Shown here: positions 39,242-47,889 of the stretch, in pieces
Numbering within the stretch: position 1 is the first letter of the stretch
Layout: each line of letters starts with the position of its first letter
Source of the DNA: Phenylobacterium sp.
Lineage (GTDB): Bacteria; Pseudomonadota; Alphaproteobacteria; Caulobacterales; Caulobacteraceae
Direction: 5' to 3'
Length of the DNA stretch: 64,000 bases
Assembly: GCF_016124325.1 (NCBI RefSeq)
Contig: NZ_WGNY01000017.1
Span: forward strand, 1 to 64,000
Translations under genes and position numbers: made by a program
The notes under the pieces: model-generated
Database searches by the model: none
Told to the model about the DNA's origin: nothing
The model's input: only the letters and a program-made list of their open reading frames with translations

Positions 39242-41078
39242 GACCGCCAAGCCCGGGGCGCCGAAGGCCCGCGTCAACGACTTCGTCGTCAAGTTCGCCA
39301 ACGTCAACGGATCGGGATCGGCCAGCGCCAACGGCCTGTTCGCCCGCTCGATCCTGCGCATGGGCGTGCCGGTGGCGGCGCGCAACATCTTCCCGTCCAA
39401 CATCCAGGGCCTGCCCACCTGGTACGAGGTGCGCATCACCGAGGCCGGCTATCTGGGCCGGCGCGGCGGCGTCGACCTGATGGTGGCGATGAACCCGCAG
39501 ACCTGGGACAGGGACGTGGCCGAGATCGAGCCCGGCGGCTTCCTGTTCTACGATTCCACCAAGCCGATGCCCGCCGCGAAGTTCCGCGACGACATCACCG
39601 TCGTCGGCATGCCGCTGACGGCCATGTGCAACGCCGCCTACGAGCTGCCGCGCGAGCGCCAGCTGTTCAAGAACACCATCTACGTCGGCGCCCTGGCCGC
39701 CCTGCTGGGCATCGAGGCCGAGGCCATCCGCGGCCTGCTGGCCAAGGACTTCGCCGGCCGCGACAAGCTGATCGAGGCCAACTACAAGGCCCTGGAGATG
39801 GGCTTCGGCTACGTCCGCGACCATCTCCAGGCCCTGCCGCTCCAGGTCCGCCGCGCCGACGCGGTGGGCGACCGCATCTATGTCGAGGGCAACCAGGCCG
39901 CCGCCCTGGGCGCGGTCTACGGCGGCGCCACCGTCTGCGCCTGGTATCCGATCACGCCGTCGACCTCGCTGGCCGAGGCCTTCACCAGCTACTGCCAGGA
40001 CCTGCGCGTCGACCCCGAGACCGGCAAGGCCCGCTACGCCATCGTCCAGGGCGAGGACGAGATCGCCTCGATCGGCATCGTCGTCGGCGCCGGCTGGAAC
40101 GGCTGCCGCGCCTTCACCGCCACCTCCGGCCCCGGCGTCTCGCTGATGACCGAGTTCATCGGCCTTTCCTACTTCGCCGAGATCCCCGCGGTGATCTTCG
40201 ACGTCCAGCGCGGCGGGCCCTCCACCGGCATGCCCACGCGGACGCAGCAGGCCGACCTCATCGCCGCCGCCTACGCCGGCCACGGCGACAGCAAGCACGT
40301 CATGCTGCTGCCGGCCGATCCGGGCGAGTGCTTCGAGATGGGCGCCCAGGCCTTCGACCTCGCCGACCGCCTGCAGACCACCGTCTTCGTCATGCTCGAC
40401 CTCGACATCGGCATGAACGAGTGGCTGACCGAGCCCTTCCAGTGGGACGACAGCCGCCGCCTCGACCGCGGCAAGGTGATGACCGCCGAGGAGCTGGAGG
40501 CCGGGGCCGATTTCGGCCGCTACAAGGACGTCGACGGCGACGGGATCCCGTTCCGCACCTATCCCGGCACGCATCCCACCAAGGGCGGCTATTTCACCCG
40601 CGGCACTTCGCGCAACCCCTACGCCCGCTACTCCGAGGAGGGCGCCGTCTACGTCGACAACATGGAGCGCCTGCTCCGCAAGTTCGACACCGCCCGCACC
40701 CTGGTCCCGGCCCCGATCGCGCGGCCGGCCAAAGGCAAGACGCGGGAGGGCGTCCTCTACTTCGGCTCCACCACGCCGGCCATGCACGAGGCGCTGGAGA
40801 TGCTGGAGGCCCAGGGCCACCGCCTCGACGGCCTGCGCGTGCGCGCCTTCCCCTTCGCCCAGGCGGTGTGGGACTTCATCGCCGCCCACGACCGCGTCTT
40901 CGTGGTCGAACAGAACCGCGACGCCCAGCTGCGCACCCTGCTGATGACCGAGGGCGGGGTGGAGGCGGCCAAGCTGGTCCCCGTGCTGCACTACGACGGC
41001 ACGCCCATCATGGCGCGGTTCATCGCCGACGACATCGCCCGCAAGCTGGCCGTGGGCCGGATCGAGGCCGCAGAGTGA
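39234..41078 (+). CDS. korA: 2-oxoacid:acceptor oxidoreductase, fused gamma-alpha subunit
   Basis: A 614-residue subunit of a pyruvate/2-oxoglutarate:ferredoxin-type oxidoreductase. The N-terminal gamma domain (about 10-190, GSGSASANGLFARSILRMG, YEVRITEAGYLGRR) is fused to the alpha domain (about 210-600, EGNQAAALGAVYGGATVCAW, YPITPSTSLAEAF, QGEDEIASIGIVVGAG, TSGPGVSLMTEFIGL). The gamma-alpha fusion and the TPP-pyrimidine region fit the KorA branch, with 2-oxoglutarate the likeliest substrate. It overlaps the upstream electron-transfer gene by 8 bases; korB starts 11 bases after its stop. Substrate assignment is an inference; branched-chain oxoacids are the alternative. Confidence 0.87.
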   Translation: MPETAKPGAPKARVNDFVVKFANVNGSGSASANGLFARSILRMGVPVAARNIFPSNIQGLPTWYEVRITEAGYLGRRGGVDLMVAMNPQTWDRDVAEIEPGGFLFYDSTKPMPAAKFRDDITVVGMPLTAMCNAAYELPRERQLFKNTIYVGALAALLGIEAEAIRGLLAKDFAGRDKLIEANYKALEMGFGYVRDHLQALPLQVRRADAVGDRIYVEGNQAAALGAVYGGATVCAWYPITPSTSLAEAFTSYCQDLRVDPETGKARYAIVQGEDEIASIGIVVGAGWNGCRAFTATSGPGVSLMTEFIGLSYFAEIPAVIFDVQRGGPSTGMPTRTQQADLIAAAYAGHGDSKHVMLLPADPGECFEMGAQAFDLADRLQTTVFVMLDLDIGMNEWLTEPFQWDDSRRLDRGKVMTAEELEAGADFGRYKDVDGDGIPFRTYPGTHPTKGGYFTRGTSRNPYARYSEEGAVYVDNMERLLRKFDTARTLVPAPIARPAKGKTREGVLYFGSTTPAMHEALEMLEAQGHRLDGLRVRAFPFAQAVWDFIAAHDRVFVVEQNRDAQLRTLLMTEGGVEAAKLVPVLHYDGTPIMARFIADDIARKLAVGRIEAAE

Positions 41079-41088
41079 GCTTCGCAGC

Positions 41089-42144
41089 ATGACCTACATC
41101 ACCAAGCCCCAGCTGCATCACCCCAGCCTGCGCGCCAACGGCCTGGGCTACACCCGCCGCGACTACGAGGGCTCGGTCTCGACGCTCTGCGCCGGCTGCG
41201 GCCACGACAGCATCTCGGCGGCCATCATCCAGGCGGCGTTCGAGCTGGAGCTGCCGCCGCACCGCGTCGCCAAGCTCTCCGGCATCGGCTGCTCGTCGAA
41301 GACGCCCGACTACTTCCTGGGCGCCAGCCACGGCTTCAACACCGTCCACGGCCGCATGCCCTCGGTGCTCACCGGCGCCAACCTCGCCAATCGCGACCTG
41401 ATCTACCTGGGCGTCTCGGGCGACGGCGACTCGGCCTCCATCGGCCTGGGCCAATTCGCCCACGCCATCCGCCGCGGCGTGAACATGCTCTACATCGTCG
41501 AGAACAACGGCGTGTACGGCCTCACCAAGGGCCAGTTCTCGGCCACCTCCGACAAGGGCTCCAAGTCCAAGCGCGGCGTGGTCAACCACGACGCCGGCAT
41601 CGACATGGTCAGCCTGGCCCTGCAGATGGGCGCCACCTTCGTGGCCCGCTCGTTCTCGGGCGACAAGGCCCAGCTCGTCCCGCTCATCAAGGCGGGGCTG
41701 GCGCACAAGGGCGCGGCCTTCATCGACTGCATCAGCCCCTGCGTGCAGTTCAACAACCACGTCGGCTCCACCAAGAGCTTCGACTATGTGCGCGAGCACA
41801 ACGAGGCGGTGAACCGGCTCGACATGATCCCCCCGCGCGCGCCCATCCAGGTCGACTACGCCCCGGGCGAGACGGTGCGCGTCCAGCAGCACGACGGTTC
41901 GATCCTGTCGCTGCACAAGCTGGCCGAGCTCTACAACCCCGGCAACCGCGCCCAGGCCCTGGGCTACCTCCAGGCCCGCCAGGCGAGGGGCCAGATCGTC
42001 ACCGGCCTCCTCTTCGTCGACCCCGAACACGGCGACCTCCACGACGCCATCGGCACCGTCGACACCCCCCTGAACCAGCTCGGCGAGGCGGAACTCGTGC
42101 CCGGCGCCGCGGCCCTGGCCAAGATCAACGCGGAGCTGCAGTAG
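41089..42144 (+). CDS. korB: 2-oxoacid:acceptor oxidoreductase, TPP-binding beta subunit
   Basis: A 351-residue beta subunit. CAGCGHDSISAAI and GIGCSSKTPDYF supply cysteines for the catalytic 4Fe-4S cluster, and GDGDSASIGLGQFAHAIRRG with YIVENNGVYGLTKGQ forms the TPP/Mg binding loop. It completes the KorA/KorB catalytic core encoded immediately upstream. Such enzymes catalyse CoA-dependent oxidative decarboxylation of a 2-oxoacid and are usually oxygen-sensitive. It is last in the operon; the next gene is AT-richer and unrelated. Confidence 0.9.
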   Translation: MTYITKPQLHHPSLRANGLGYTRRDYEGSVSTLCAGCGHDSISAAIIQAAFELELPPHRVAKLSGIGCSSKTPDYFLGASHGFNTVHGRMPSVLTGANLANRDLIYLGVSGDGDSASIGLGQFAHAIRRGVNMLYIVENNGVYGLTKGQFSATSDKGSKSKRGVVNHDAGIDMVSLALQMGATFVARSFSGDKAQLVPLIKAGLAHKGAAFIDCISPCVQFNNHVGSTKSFDYVREHNEAVNRLDMIPPRAPIQVDYAPGETVRVQQHDGSILSLHKLAELYNPGNRAQALGYLQARQARGQIVTGLLFVDPEHGDLHDAIGTVDTPLNQLGEAELVPGAAALAKINAELQ

Positions 42145-42233
42145 GACGCTGGGCTAGTTTGTCGTTAGGTGATGTCGCATTGTGCAAGACTGGAAAGTCA
42201 CTCGGTTGCATTTGGATGGTCGGCATCTGATGA

Positions 42234-43679
42234 TTGACGGTTCGCAGCGTTTGCGGAACCATCGTCAAAGTGGGGGAGCCTCGAAGCAAAGCGTTGGGTG
42301 AGCGCGTTCGACGCTTCGCGTCGCGACGGACGTTGACCGGTAGCCTAATCGCCTTTGCCCTGATTTTCGCCAATCCTTTCTCTGCGTTAGGTTACCTGGA
42401 CACTGCGTCAGAAGACCTTGTGTACAAACTCGTCGCGGGCTGGTTGCCGAGCAATTCAACAAAATTGGTCGTGGTCATCGCGGATGACACCTATCTACGA
42501 GATGCCGAAGCGCACGGTCAGCCGGCCGGTTGGCCGTTAAGTTACGGCGTCTACAGCGAAACCCTTGCCCGCGTCGCGCGAGCGAATCCCCGGGCATTGT
42601 TTCTAGATGTTGCATTCATCGAACCTTCTGCAGACCCCGCCGCCGAATCCCTCGCCGAAAGCCTGGCCTTCTATTCAAAGCGGTTTCCGATCCTTGTTGC
42701 GGCTGGCTCGGCAGAGACAGGTGCGCCGCGACCATTCATGAATCAAATCAAGAGAGTCATTGCCGACGGGCCACAGACTCCTGGGGCCCGTCGCGCGCCC
42801 CTCGCTGTCTCGGTGCTCGATCCAACATCTGACGGCTTGATTCACCCCTATAGCCTGAGCCCCGACAGCGACGGTCGACCCAATGCCGCCGTCGCGCTCT
42901 TACAGGTTACGGGCCAGACAGAAACTGCACGGGTGGCAGCGCGGCTGGGCCGGATCGACCTAGTTTGGGGCCTACCGGCGGCGGCTGCATGCAGCCTCTA
43001 TGGCGAAGAGTTTGCCGAACGAGTTGCCGCCGGGTGCGCCCTGTCCCCCCGTGACCTGATCCTCCGTTTCGGCCAGCTGCTTTGGTCGGGCCTCGCGGCC
43101 GGACCGTGTGGCGATGACCGTCGGGGTACGCCGAACAAGGTCTGCGCACTGATCCCCCCGCTCATTCTCGCAGGCGACCCCTATCCAGTTGTGCCTCTGC
43201 AGGAACTGCTTAGTGGCAACGAACTGCAGATGAACAGCCTGTTGGCTGACTCGATTGTTGTATTCGGGCAGGACTTCGCCTTCGCTCGCGATGAGGCTTA
43301 CAGCCCAATCTACGGAATGCGCCCTGCTAGTCTTCGGATTGCAACTGCGTATGCAAACCTTACGCACTTCGGATCGCGGGCCTTACGGCCACTTCCGGGC
43401 GTCTGGAAGCTGGTCAACCAGTTCTTGACGTGCTTGGTGGGCTTGGCGCTAGTCCTACGCCTGGAACGCCGGATAGGTTCCGAAACGCCTCTAGCGGAAG
43501 TCCTAACAGCGGCGACACTACTGTGCCTCGCACTTGTGACCGCAGTGCTGCAGACTTGGATGTGGCGCATTGGGCCGGAGAACTGGCTGGGCATCACCGC
43601 GGTGGCGAAACTCGCGCAGGACGGCTCGGCGCTGTTGTCGCAACTTGTCCGACCGACGAGGCCTCATGCGGCGGTCTAG
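42234..43679 (+). CDS. CHASE2-domain membrane protein without output domain
   Basis: A protein of about 481 residues (start uncertain: TTG 42234, GTG 42270 or TTG 42294). One N-terminal membrane helix (about 34-54), then a large extracytoplasmic CHASE2-type sensor domain (about 55-385: YLDTASEDLVYKL, VVVIADDTYLRDA, WPLSYGVYSETLARVA, PRALFLDVAFIEPS), then two C-terminal hydrophobic segments and a short tail. No kinase, cyclase or other output domain follows. Cysteines in the sensor part suggest an exported domain. Base composition is clearly AT-richer than flanking genes. It overlaps the next gene by 14 bases and heads a three-gene unit with a secreted protein and an M48 protease. Confidence 0.78.
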   Translation: MTVRSVCGTIVKVGEPRSKALGERVRRFASRRTLTGSLIAFALIFANPFSALGYLDTASEDLVYKLVAGWLPSNSTKLVVVIADDTYLRDAEAHGQPAGWPLSYGVYSETLARVARANPRALFLDVAFIEPSADPAAESLAESLAFYSKRFPILVAAGSAETGAPRPFMNQIKRVIADGPQTPGARRAPLAVSVLDPTSDGLIHPYSLSPDSDGRPNAAVALLQVTGQTETARVAARLGRIDLVWGLPAAAACSLYGEEFAERVAAGCALSPRDLILRFGQLLWSGLAAGPCGDDRRGTPNKVCALIPPLILAGDPYPVVPLQELLSGNELQMNSLLADSIVVFGQDFAFARDEAYSPIYGMRPASLRIATAYANLTHFGSRALRPLPGVWKLVNQFLTCLVGLALVLRLERRIGSETPLAEVLTAATLLCLALVTAVLQTWMWRIGPENWLGITAVAKLAQDGSALLSQLVRPTRPHAAV

Positions 43680-44043
43680 GTTCATCCTCATCTGTGCGGC
43701 GCTCGTTGTTGCGTCTGCGGCCTCTGCTGCGCCGAACGACGCCGTTTCGGAAGATCTCGCCCCTGGCGATAGAGTGGTGTTCCTAGGTCAGGAGATCACC
43801 GCCACGTCAAACTTGAGCGGGCTCGGAATGAAGTTCTACGACGTCGCGAAGCTCCGACAGCCTGCGATCGTAACTGGGGTCGCCCCTAAGAACCGAATGG
43901 TCCGAGTTCGATCCGGGACTCTAGAGTTCTGGACCTGGCGCGTCAGTGTGCGTCGGGAGGGCGCGGCCGAACCGCCACGTTACAACCGTCCGACGAAAGT
44001 CTGCCCGCCATCCGGGGCGAGCGGGAGTCGGCACGCATGCTGA
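43666..44043 (+). CDS. Small secreted hypothetical protein
   Basis: A 125-residue protein with a clear signal peptide (about 1-22, FILICAALVVASAASAAPN). The mature part is about 100 residues and beta-rich in appearance (GDRVVFLGQEITATSNLSG, VRVRSGTLEFWTWRVSVRR). No family recognised. The ATG at 43666 overlaps the CHASE2 gene end by 14 bases with GAGG upstream; its stop overlaps the protease gene start by 7 bases. The tight overlaps imply coordinated expression, and a periplasmic partner of either neighbour is plausible. AT-richer than the rest of the window. Confidence 0.75.
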   Translation: MRRSRFILICAALVVASAASAAPNDAVSEDLAPGDRVVFLGQEITATSNLSGLGMKFYDVAKLRQPAIVTGVAPKNRMVRVRSGTLEFWTWRVSVRREGAAEPPRYNRPTKVCPPSGASGSRHAC

Positions 44044-45710
44044 GTGGCGTTTGGCGAAGTGCATTGGCCGTAGTCGTCGCGCTTGGGCTGCAAGTGCCGC
44101 CCGTGATGGCCGCCCCACACAGTTCACTCGGAAGGGATGTAGTTCACAGCCCATTGCTCAAGTTAGCGAAGCCCAATCCATTCCGGCCGACTGCAGAAGA
44201 ATATGAGGGCCACCCAACCATCGTCGTGCCCGCGTTGACGGCGAAGCTTCAAGGCATCACGCGGCGCCTTGAGGCGGCGGCTGGCTGGCCGGAGGGGACC
44301 GTCCAAATTCAAGTTGGCGATTGCGCCGGGTACTCAGCATCCGCAACAGCCCCCAACACGGTTTCCGTGTGTCGAGACGCTGTATTGTTCGCCAAGACCG
44401 AAGATGAACTGGCTTGGCTTATTGGCCATGAGATCGGCCATCTGCATCTGCAGCACAAGGTCATTGAGCCTGGAATCGTGCTCAAGGACGGTCCGGCAGA
44501 GGTCGCATGGGGCGTGGTGGCCGTCGGCCTGCTCATCGCGGCGCCGCCAGCCATTCTGGCGATGCCCGCTGGGCATCGGGAAACCCGCCGCGCGATGGCA
44601 ACGAGCGAAGGGAGCTATTCGCGTAATTCCGAGTTAGCGGCCGACGTTTTCGGTACTCGTTTAATTATAGCGGCGGGCTATTCCCCACTTGGCGCAGCTG
44701 CGGCGCTGAGTTGTCTCGAGTACCAGACCACCGATTGTAGCCCCGACGCGAATACGATCCCGGCGCCGGCGACTGAAGGGCATGCCGACATCTTCGAATT
44801 ACTGAGCGGCAGCGCCTACTTTAAGTCGCCGACTCACCCTGCGTTTCGGCAGCGGAAGGCCGGACTGGAGGCCACTGTTCGTCGCTTCAAGGGCGAATTC
44901 CGTGCTCCTACCGACCTCGTTTGGGAAACCCCATCAGAACGAGGCGAAGTTGATGCTTACCGTCATCTGTCACTAGCCGCAGACGATGTATCTCGCGACG
45001 CCCAGGCGGTGTTTATCGACTCGATGCGCTCACAACGTCGCGACGTCGCGCGACGAGAAGCTTGTGCAAAGCGAGATCTCTCGGGCAAGACCCACCATCT
45101 TCTGCAGATGGATCCCATGGGGGATCGGGACATCCTAGAACTCGCTGCCACTGTAGGGCTGATCTGTGGCGATCGATCCCTGGCATTCAGCCTAGCCAAG
45201 GCTCAGGCGCCTTCATACCTGCAGAGCCTCAGTCACATGTTGATCCTGAGCCAGTTCAATGAATGGAGCGCCTACGACAACGTATTGTTCCGGTTGGCCC
45301 GCACTCACGCTTCGGACGAACAGCGCTATCGTGAACTACGCTTGATTGCTGAGGACGTTTATCCGCAGAAGGGATCTGGAGCTGCGCAAGCCGGTTGCCG
45401 CGCCAGTCCTCGTCTTATAGCTAAGGCGAGAACAAATACCGGCTTCTTGTCTGGAACTCCAGAGAGCCAAGTTTTCTACTACTGTGTTCCGTCGGTTGCC
45501 GACGACCCAGATTTTATGCCTGTAGACAACATTGCAATACTCTGGTTCCGTTCTGATCCTAACGCCATTCGAGAAGACAGCGTCATTGCGATGAATTACC
45601 GAGTCAACAAGGCGTTTCAGGAGATCATCGAACAGGGTTATGTTGACGCCGGGCGTCCGGACCACGCATTTTGTCCTGCCGGTCTAGAGTATTGTTTCGG
45701 GAGAAGGTGA
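44037..45710 (+). CDS. Secreted M48-family zinc metalloprotease
   Basis: 557 residues. The signal peptide is about 1-25 (ALAVVVALGLQVPPVMAAP). The zinc site HEIGH is at 131-135 with the third ligand Glu at about 199 in NSELAADVFG. A hydrophobic segment between them (about 156-177) may insert in the membrane, as seen in some M48 peptidases. The C-terminal 300 residues are family-unspecific, with several cysteines (including FYYCVP and the FCPAGLEYCFGRR end) that could form disulfides. GGGAG precedes the ATG. It is the last gene of the AT-richer CHASE2 island. A role in envelope quality control under the CHASE2 protein is an inference. Confidence 0.85.
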   Translation: MLSGVWRSALAVVVALGLQVPPVMAAPHSSLGRDVVHSPLLKLAKPNPFRPTAEEYEGHPTIVVPALTAKLQGITRRLEAAAGWPEGTVQIQVGDCAGYSASATAPNTVSVCRDAVLFAKTEDELAWLIGHEIGHLHLQHKVIEPGIVLKDGPAEVAWGVVAVGLLIAAPPAILAMPAGHRETRRAMATSEGSYSRNSELAADVFGTRLIIAAGYSPLGAAAALSCLEYQTTDCSPDANTIPAPATEGHADIFELLSGSAYFKSPTHPAFRQRKAGLEATVRRFKGEFRAPTDLVWETPSERGEVDAYRHLSLAADDVSRDAQAVFIDSMRSQRRDVARREACAKRDLSGKTHHLLQMDPMGDRDILELAATVGLICGDRSLAFSLAKAQAPSYLQSLSHMLILSQFNEWSAYDNVLFRLARTHASDEQRYRELRLIAEDVYPQKGSGAAQAGCRASPRLIAKARTNTGFLSGTPESQVFYYCVPSVADDPDFMPVDNIAILWFRSDPNAIREDSVIAMNYRVNKAFQEIIEQGYVDAGRPDHAFCPAGLEYCFGRR

Positions 45711-45802
45711 GCAGGCTTCCGGTCGGGCCCCCCGAACGCAATTGATAGATATTTCCCCCTACGTCCGCATCTGACGCACCCCGCCTCCACACTCCCAGCC
45801 TC

Positions 45803-46384
45803 ATGCTGGACGCGCTCGACATCACCGAGGAGGAGGCCGCGGGGCTGGCCGAGCTGGCGCAGCACGACCTGGCCATGGCGCGGCATTTCGCCGGTCGGGC
45901 GCAGGCGGCGGAAGATCCCGACGAGGCCAACCGGCTGGCGCGCAGCTATCAGCGCGCGGCGCGGTCGTACCGCCAGACCCTGGCGCTGAAGGCGCGGCTG
46001 AAGCGCGACCTGGCGCAGGCCGAGGCCGAGAAGCCCCGGCCCAGGCCCGGCGGGCAGGCGGTGGCGCGCCGCATCGGCGCGCTGCGCACGGCGCTCCTGC
46101 GCCTGGCCTGGGACGAGGCCGAGCGGCCTGAATCTGAAGAGGCCGAGTCCGAACCCGACCTTGAGACCTTCGCCTGGTATCGCGATGACATCGAAGGCGT
46201 CGTCGCCGAGGAATGCGTGAAGGACGCCTTCTGCGACGAGCCGCTGGACGACCACGTGGCCCGTGTCGGCCTGGCGATGGGCTTCGATCCCGAGGCCCTG
46301 GCCGCCTGGCGCGACCTGGCCGACCCGCCCGACGCCGCCCTGGCGTTCAAGTCGCCCGAACCCGTGTGGCGCGGCTCGGGCTGA
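45803..46384 (+). CDS. Hypothetical helical protein
   Basis: A 193-residue cytosolic protein with no signal peptide. The N-terminal half is strongly helical and Ala/Arg-rich (EEAAGLAELAQHDLAMARHF, SYQRAARSYRQTLALKARLK) and the C-terminal half is acidic (DDIEGVVAEECVKDAFCDEP). It resembles uncharacterised proteins common in Caulobacter-type genomes, but I cannot name a family. GC-rich codon use returns here, marking the right edge of the AT-richer island. Confidence 0.7.
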   Translation: MLDALDITEEEAAGLAELAQHDLAMARHFAGRAQAAEDPDEANRLARSYQRAARSYRQTLALKARLKRDLAQAEAEKPRPRPGGQAVARRIGALRTALLRLAWDEAERPESEEAESEPDLETFAWYRDDIEGVVAEECVKDAFCDEPLDDHVARVGLAMGFDPEALAAWRDLADPPDAALAFKSPEPVWRGSG

Positions 46385-46389
46385 ATTCG

Positions 46390-46499
46390 GAACCACGGAT
46401 TTCACGGATTCACACGGATGATCGGCGCAGGCCGACAATCAGCCTCCGGCCCGCCGCCGGCGGGGCCCATATCCGTGCAATCCGAGAAATCCGTGGTTC
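46390..46499. repeat. MITE-like element with about 30-bp inverted arms
   Basis: The left arm at 46390-46419 starts GAACCACGGATTTC and the right arm at 46471-46499 ends in its inverse GAAATCCGTGGTTC; the rest of the arms match with only a few differences. About 50 GC-rich bases, themselves partly palindromic, lie between. This ACGGATTTCACGGATT style of repeat is familiar from intergenic regions of many bacteria. It sits between a gene stop and the DUF2254 gene; no transposase. Confidence 0.7.
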
Positions 46500-46590
46500 G
46501 TACTTCCCGCGCCGGTGGGAACCCATCGGCGGCGTTGCGGTTAGCCCTCTAGCTTGGCCGCGCCGTCGGGGCGTCGGGCCGGAGGATGTC

Positions 46591-47889
46591 ATGCGCGCCC
46601 GTCTTCGCCGGTTGCTGCTCGAACTGAGCGAGGCCTTCTGGGTGCTGCCGGCCGCGATCGTGCTGGTGCTCGCCGGGCTCGGCCTGCTGGTCGTCGACCT
46701 GCAGCTGGAGGGCGACATCGCCCACGGACCCCTGCACGACTGGGTCTATGGCGGCGGCGAGACGGGCGCGCGCACCCTGCTGGGCGCCGTGGCCTCGTCG
46801 ACCATCGGCGTTGCGGGCACCCTGTTCTCGATCACCATCGCGGCGCTGTCGCTGGCGTCGAGCCAGATGGGGCCGCGGCTGCTGCGCAACTTCGTCCGCG
46901 ACCGGGGCAACCAGATCACCCTGGGCGTCCTGCTCGGAACCTTCGCCTATGCGCTGGTCGTCCTGCGCTCGGTGCGCGGGGGCGCGAACGACGCCTTCGT
47001 TCCGGCGCTGGGCGTCACCGTCGCCCTGGCGCTGTCGGGCGCCTGCATCGGGCTCCTGATCTATTTCGTCCACCACGTGGCGACGCGCATCAACGTCGAC
47101 ACCGTGATCGACCTCGTCCACGACGACATCGACCGCGAGATCGACCGGCTGACCGAGCCCAGGTCCGAGCGCCGGCCGCCGCCCGCCGAGATGGACTGGA
47201 CGGGCGCCGACGAGGTCCGGCTGGAGGGCTCGGGCTATCTCCAGCAGATCGACGCGGCGGGGCTGGCGAAGTGGGCGGCCGACGCCGGAACCACCGTGCG
47301 CCTCCTCATCCGGCCCGGGGCGTTCGTCTTCCCGGGCGCGACCGTCGCCCTGGTGAAGCCCCGGGCGCCCGGCGCCGCCGAGGCGATCCGGGAGGCGACG
47401 GCGCTCAGCCCCCGGGCGGGCGGCGGCGGCGATCTGGTCTATTCGATCCTGCAGCTGGTGGAGGTGGCGGTGCGCGCGCTCTCGCCGGGCATCAACGATC
47501 CGCGCACGGCGATCAGCGTGCTCGACCGCCTGGGCGCCATCCTGGGCCGTCTGGTGGACCGCGACCTGCGCGACGGGGTCGTGCGCCACGCGGACGCGCC
47601 GCGCCTCCTGATCCCCAGCCCGGCCTATGGCGACCTGACCGGGGCGATGTTCGCGATGATCCGCCAGTCGGCCGGCCATTCGCCCACCGTGCTGCTGCAC
47701 ATGCTGGGCGTCCTGCGCGCGGTGGCCGAGATCGAGACCCGCGCCGAGCGGATCGAGGCGCTGAGGCAGGTGGCCGCCGAGGTGGCGGAGGAGGGGCGGG
47801 GCCGCATCTCCAACCCGTGCGACGTCCACGCGCTGGACGCCGCGCACCGGGCCTTCCTGACCACGGCGGCGGCCAGATGCGCGGGCTAG
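46591..47889 (+). CDS. DUF2254 family membrane protein
   Basis: A 432-residue protein. The N-terminal half has about four transmembrane helices ([77 protein letters not shown]). The soluble C-terminal half has the family's [18 protein letters not shown] motif. GGAGG lies 5 bases before the ATG. The family has no firm function; a channel-like role has been guessed from its architecture. Its stop overlaps the stop of the convergent purM gene by 4 bases. Confidence 0.88.
   Translation: MRARLRRLLLELSEAFWVLPAAIVLVLAGLGLLVVDLQLEGDIAHGPLHDWVYGGGETGARTLLGAVASSTIGVAGTLFSITIAALSLASSQMGPRLLRNFVRDRGNQITLGVLLGTFAYALVVLRSVRGGANDAFVPALGVTVALALSGACIGLLIYFVHHVATRINVDTVIDLVHDDIDREIDRLTEPRSERRPPPAEMDWTGADEVRLEGSGYLQQIDAAGLAKWAADAGTTVRLLIRPGAFVFPGATVALVKPRAPGAAEAIREATALSPRAGGGGDLVYSILQLVEVAVRALSPGINDPRTAISVLDRLGAILGRLVDRDLRDGVVRHADAPRLLIPSPAYGDLTGAMFAMIRQSAGHSPTVLLHMLGVLRAVAEIETRAERIEALRQVAAEVAEEGRGRISNPCDVHALDAAHRAFLTTAAARCAG

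Noticed and set aside
37184-41090. Long leftward open frames opposite the Kor operon (about 750 and 680 codons)
   Set aside because: Shadows of three strongly supported oxidoreductase genes; composition and lack of motifs point to antisense artefacts.
42234-45710. Anti-phage defence system in the AT-richer island
   Set aside because: All three products carry export or membrane signals and no nuclease, NTPase or nucleotide-signalling domain is visible, so a defence role has no support beyond the base composition.
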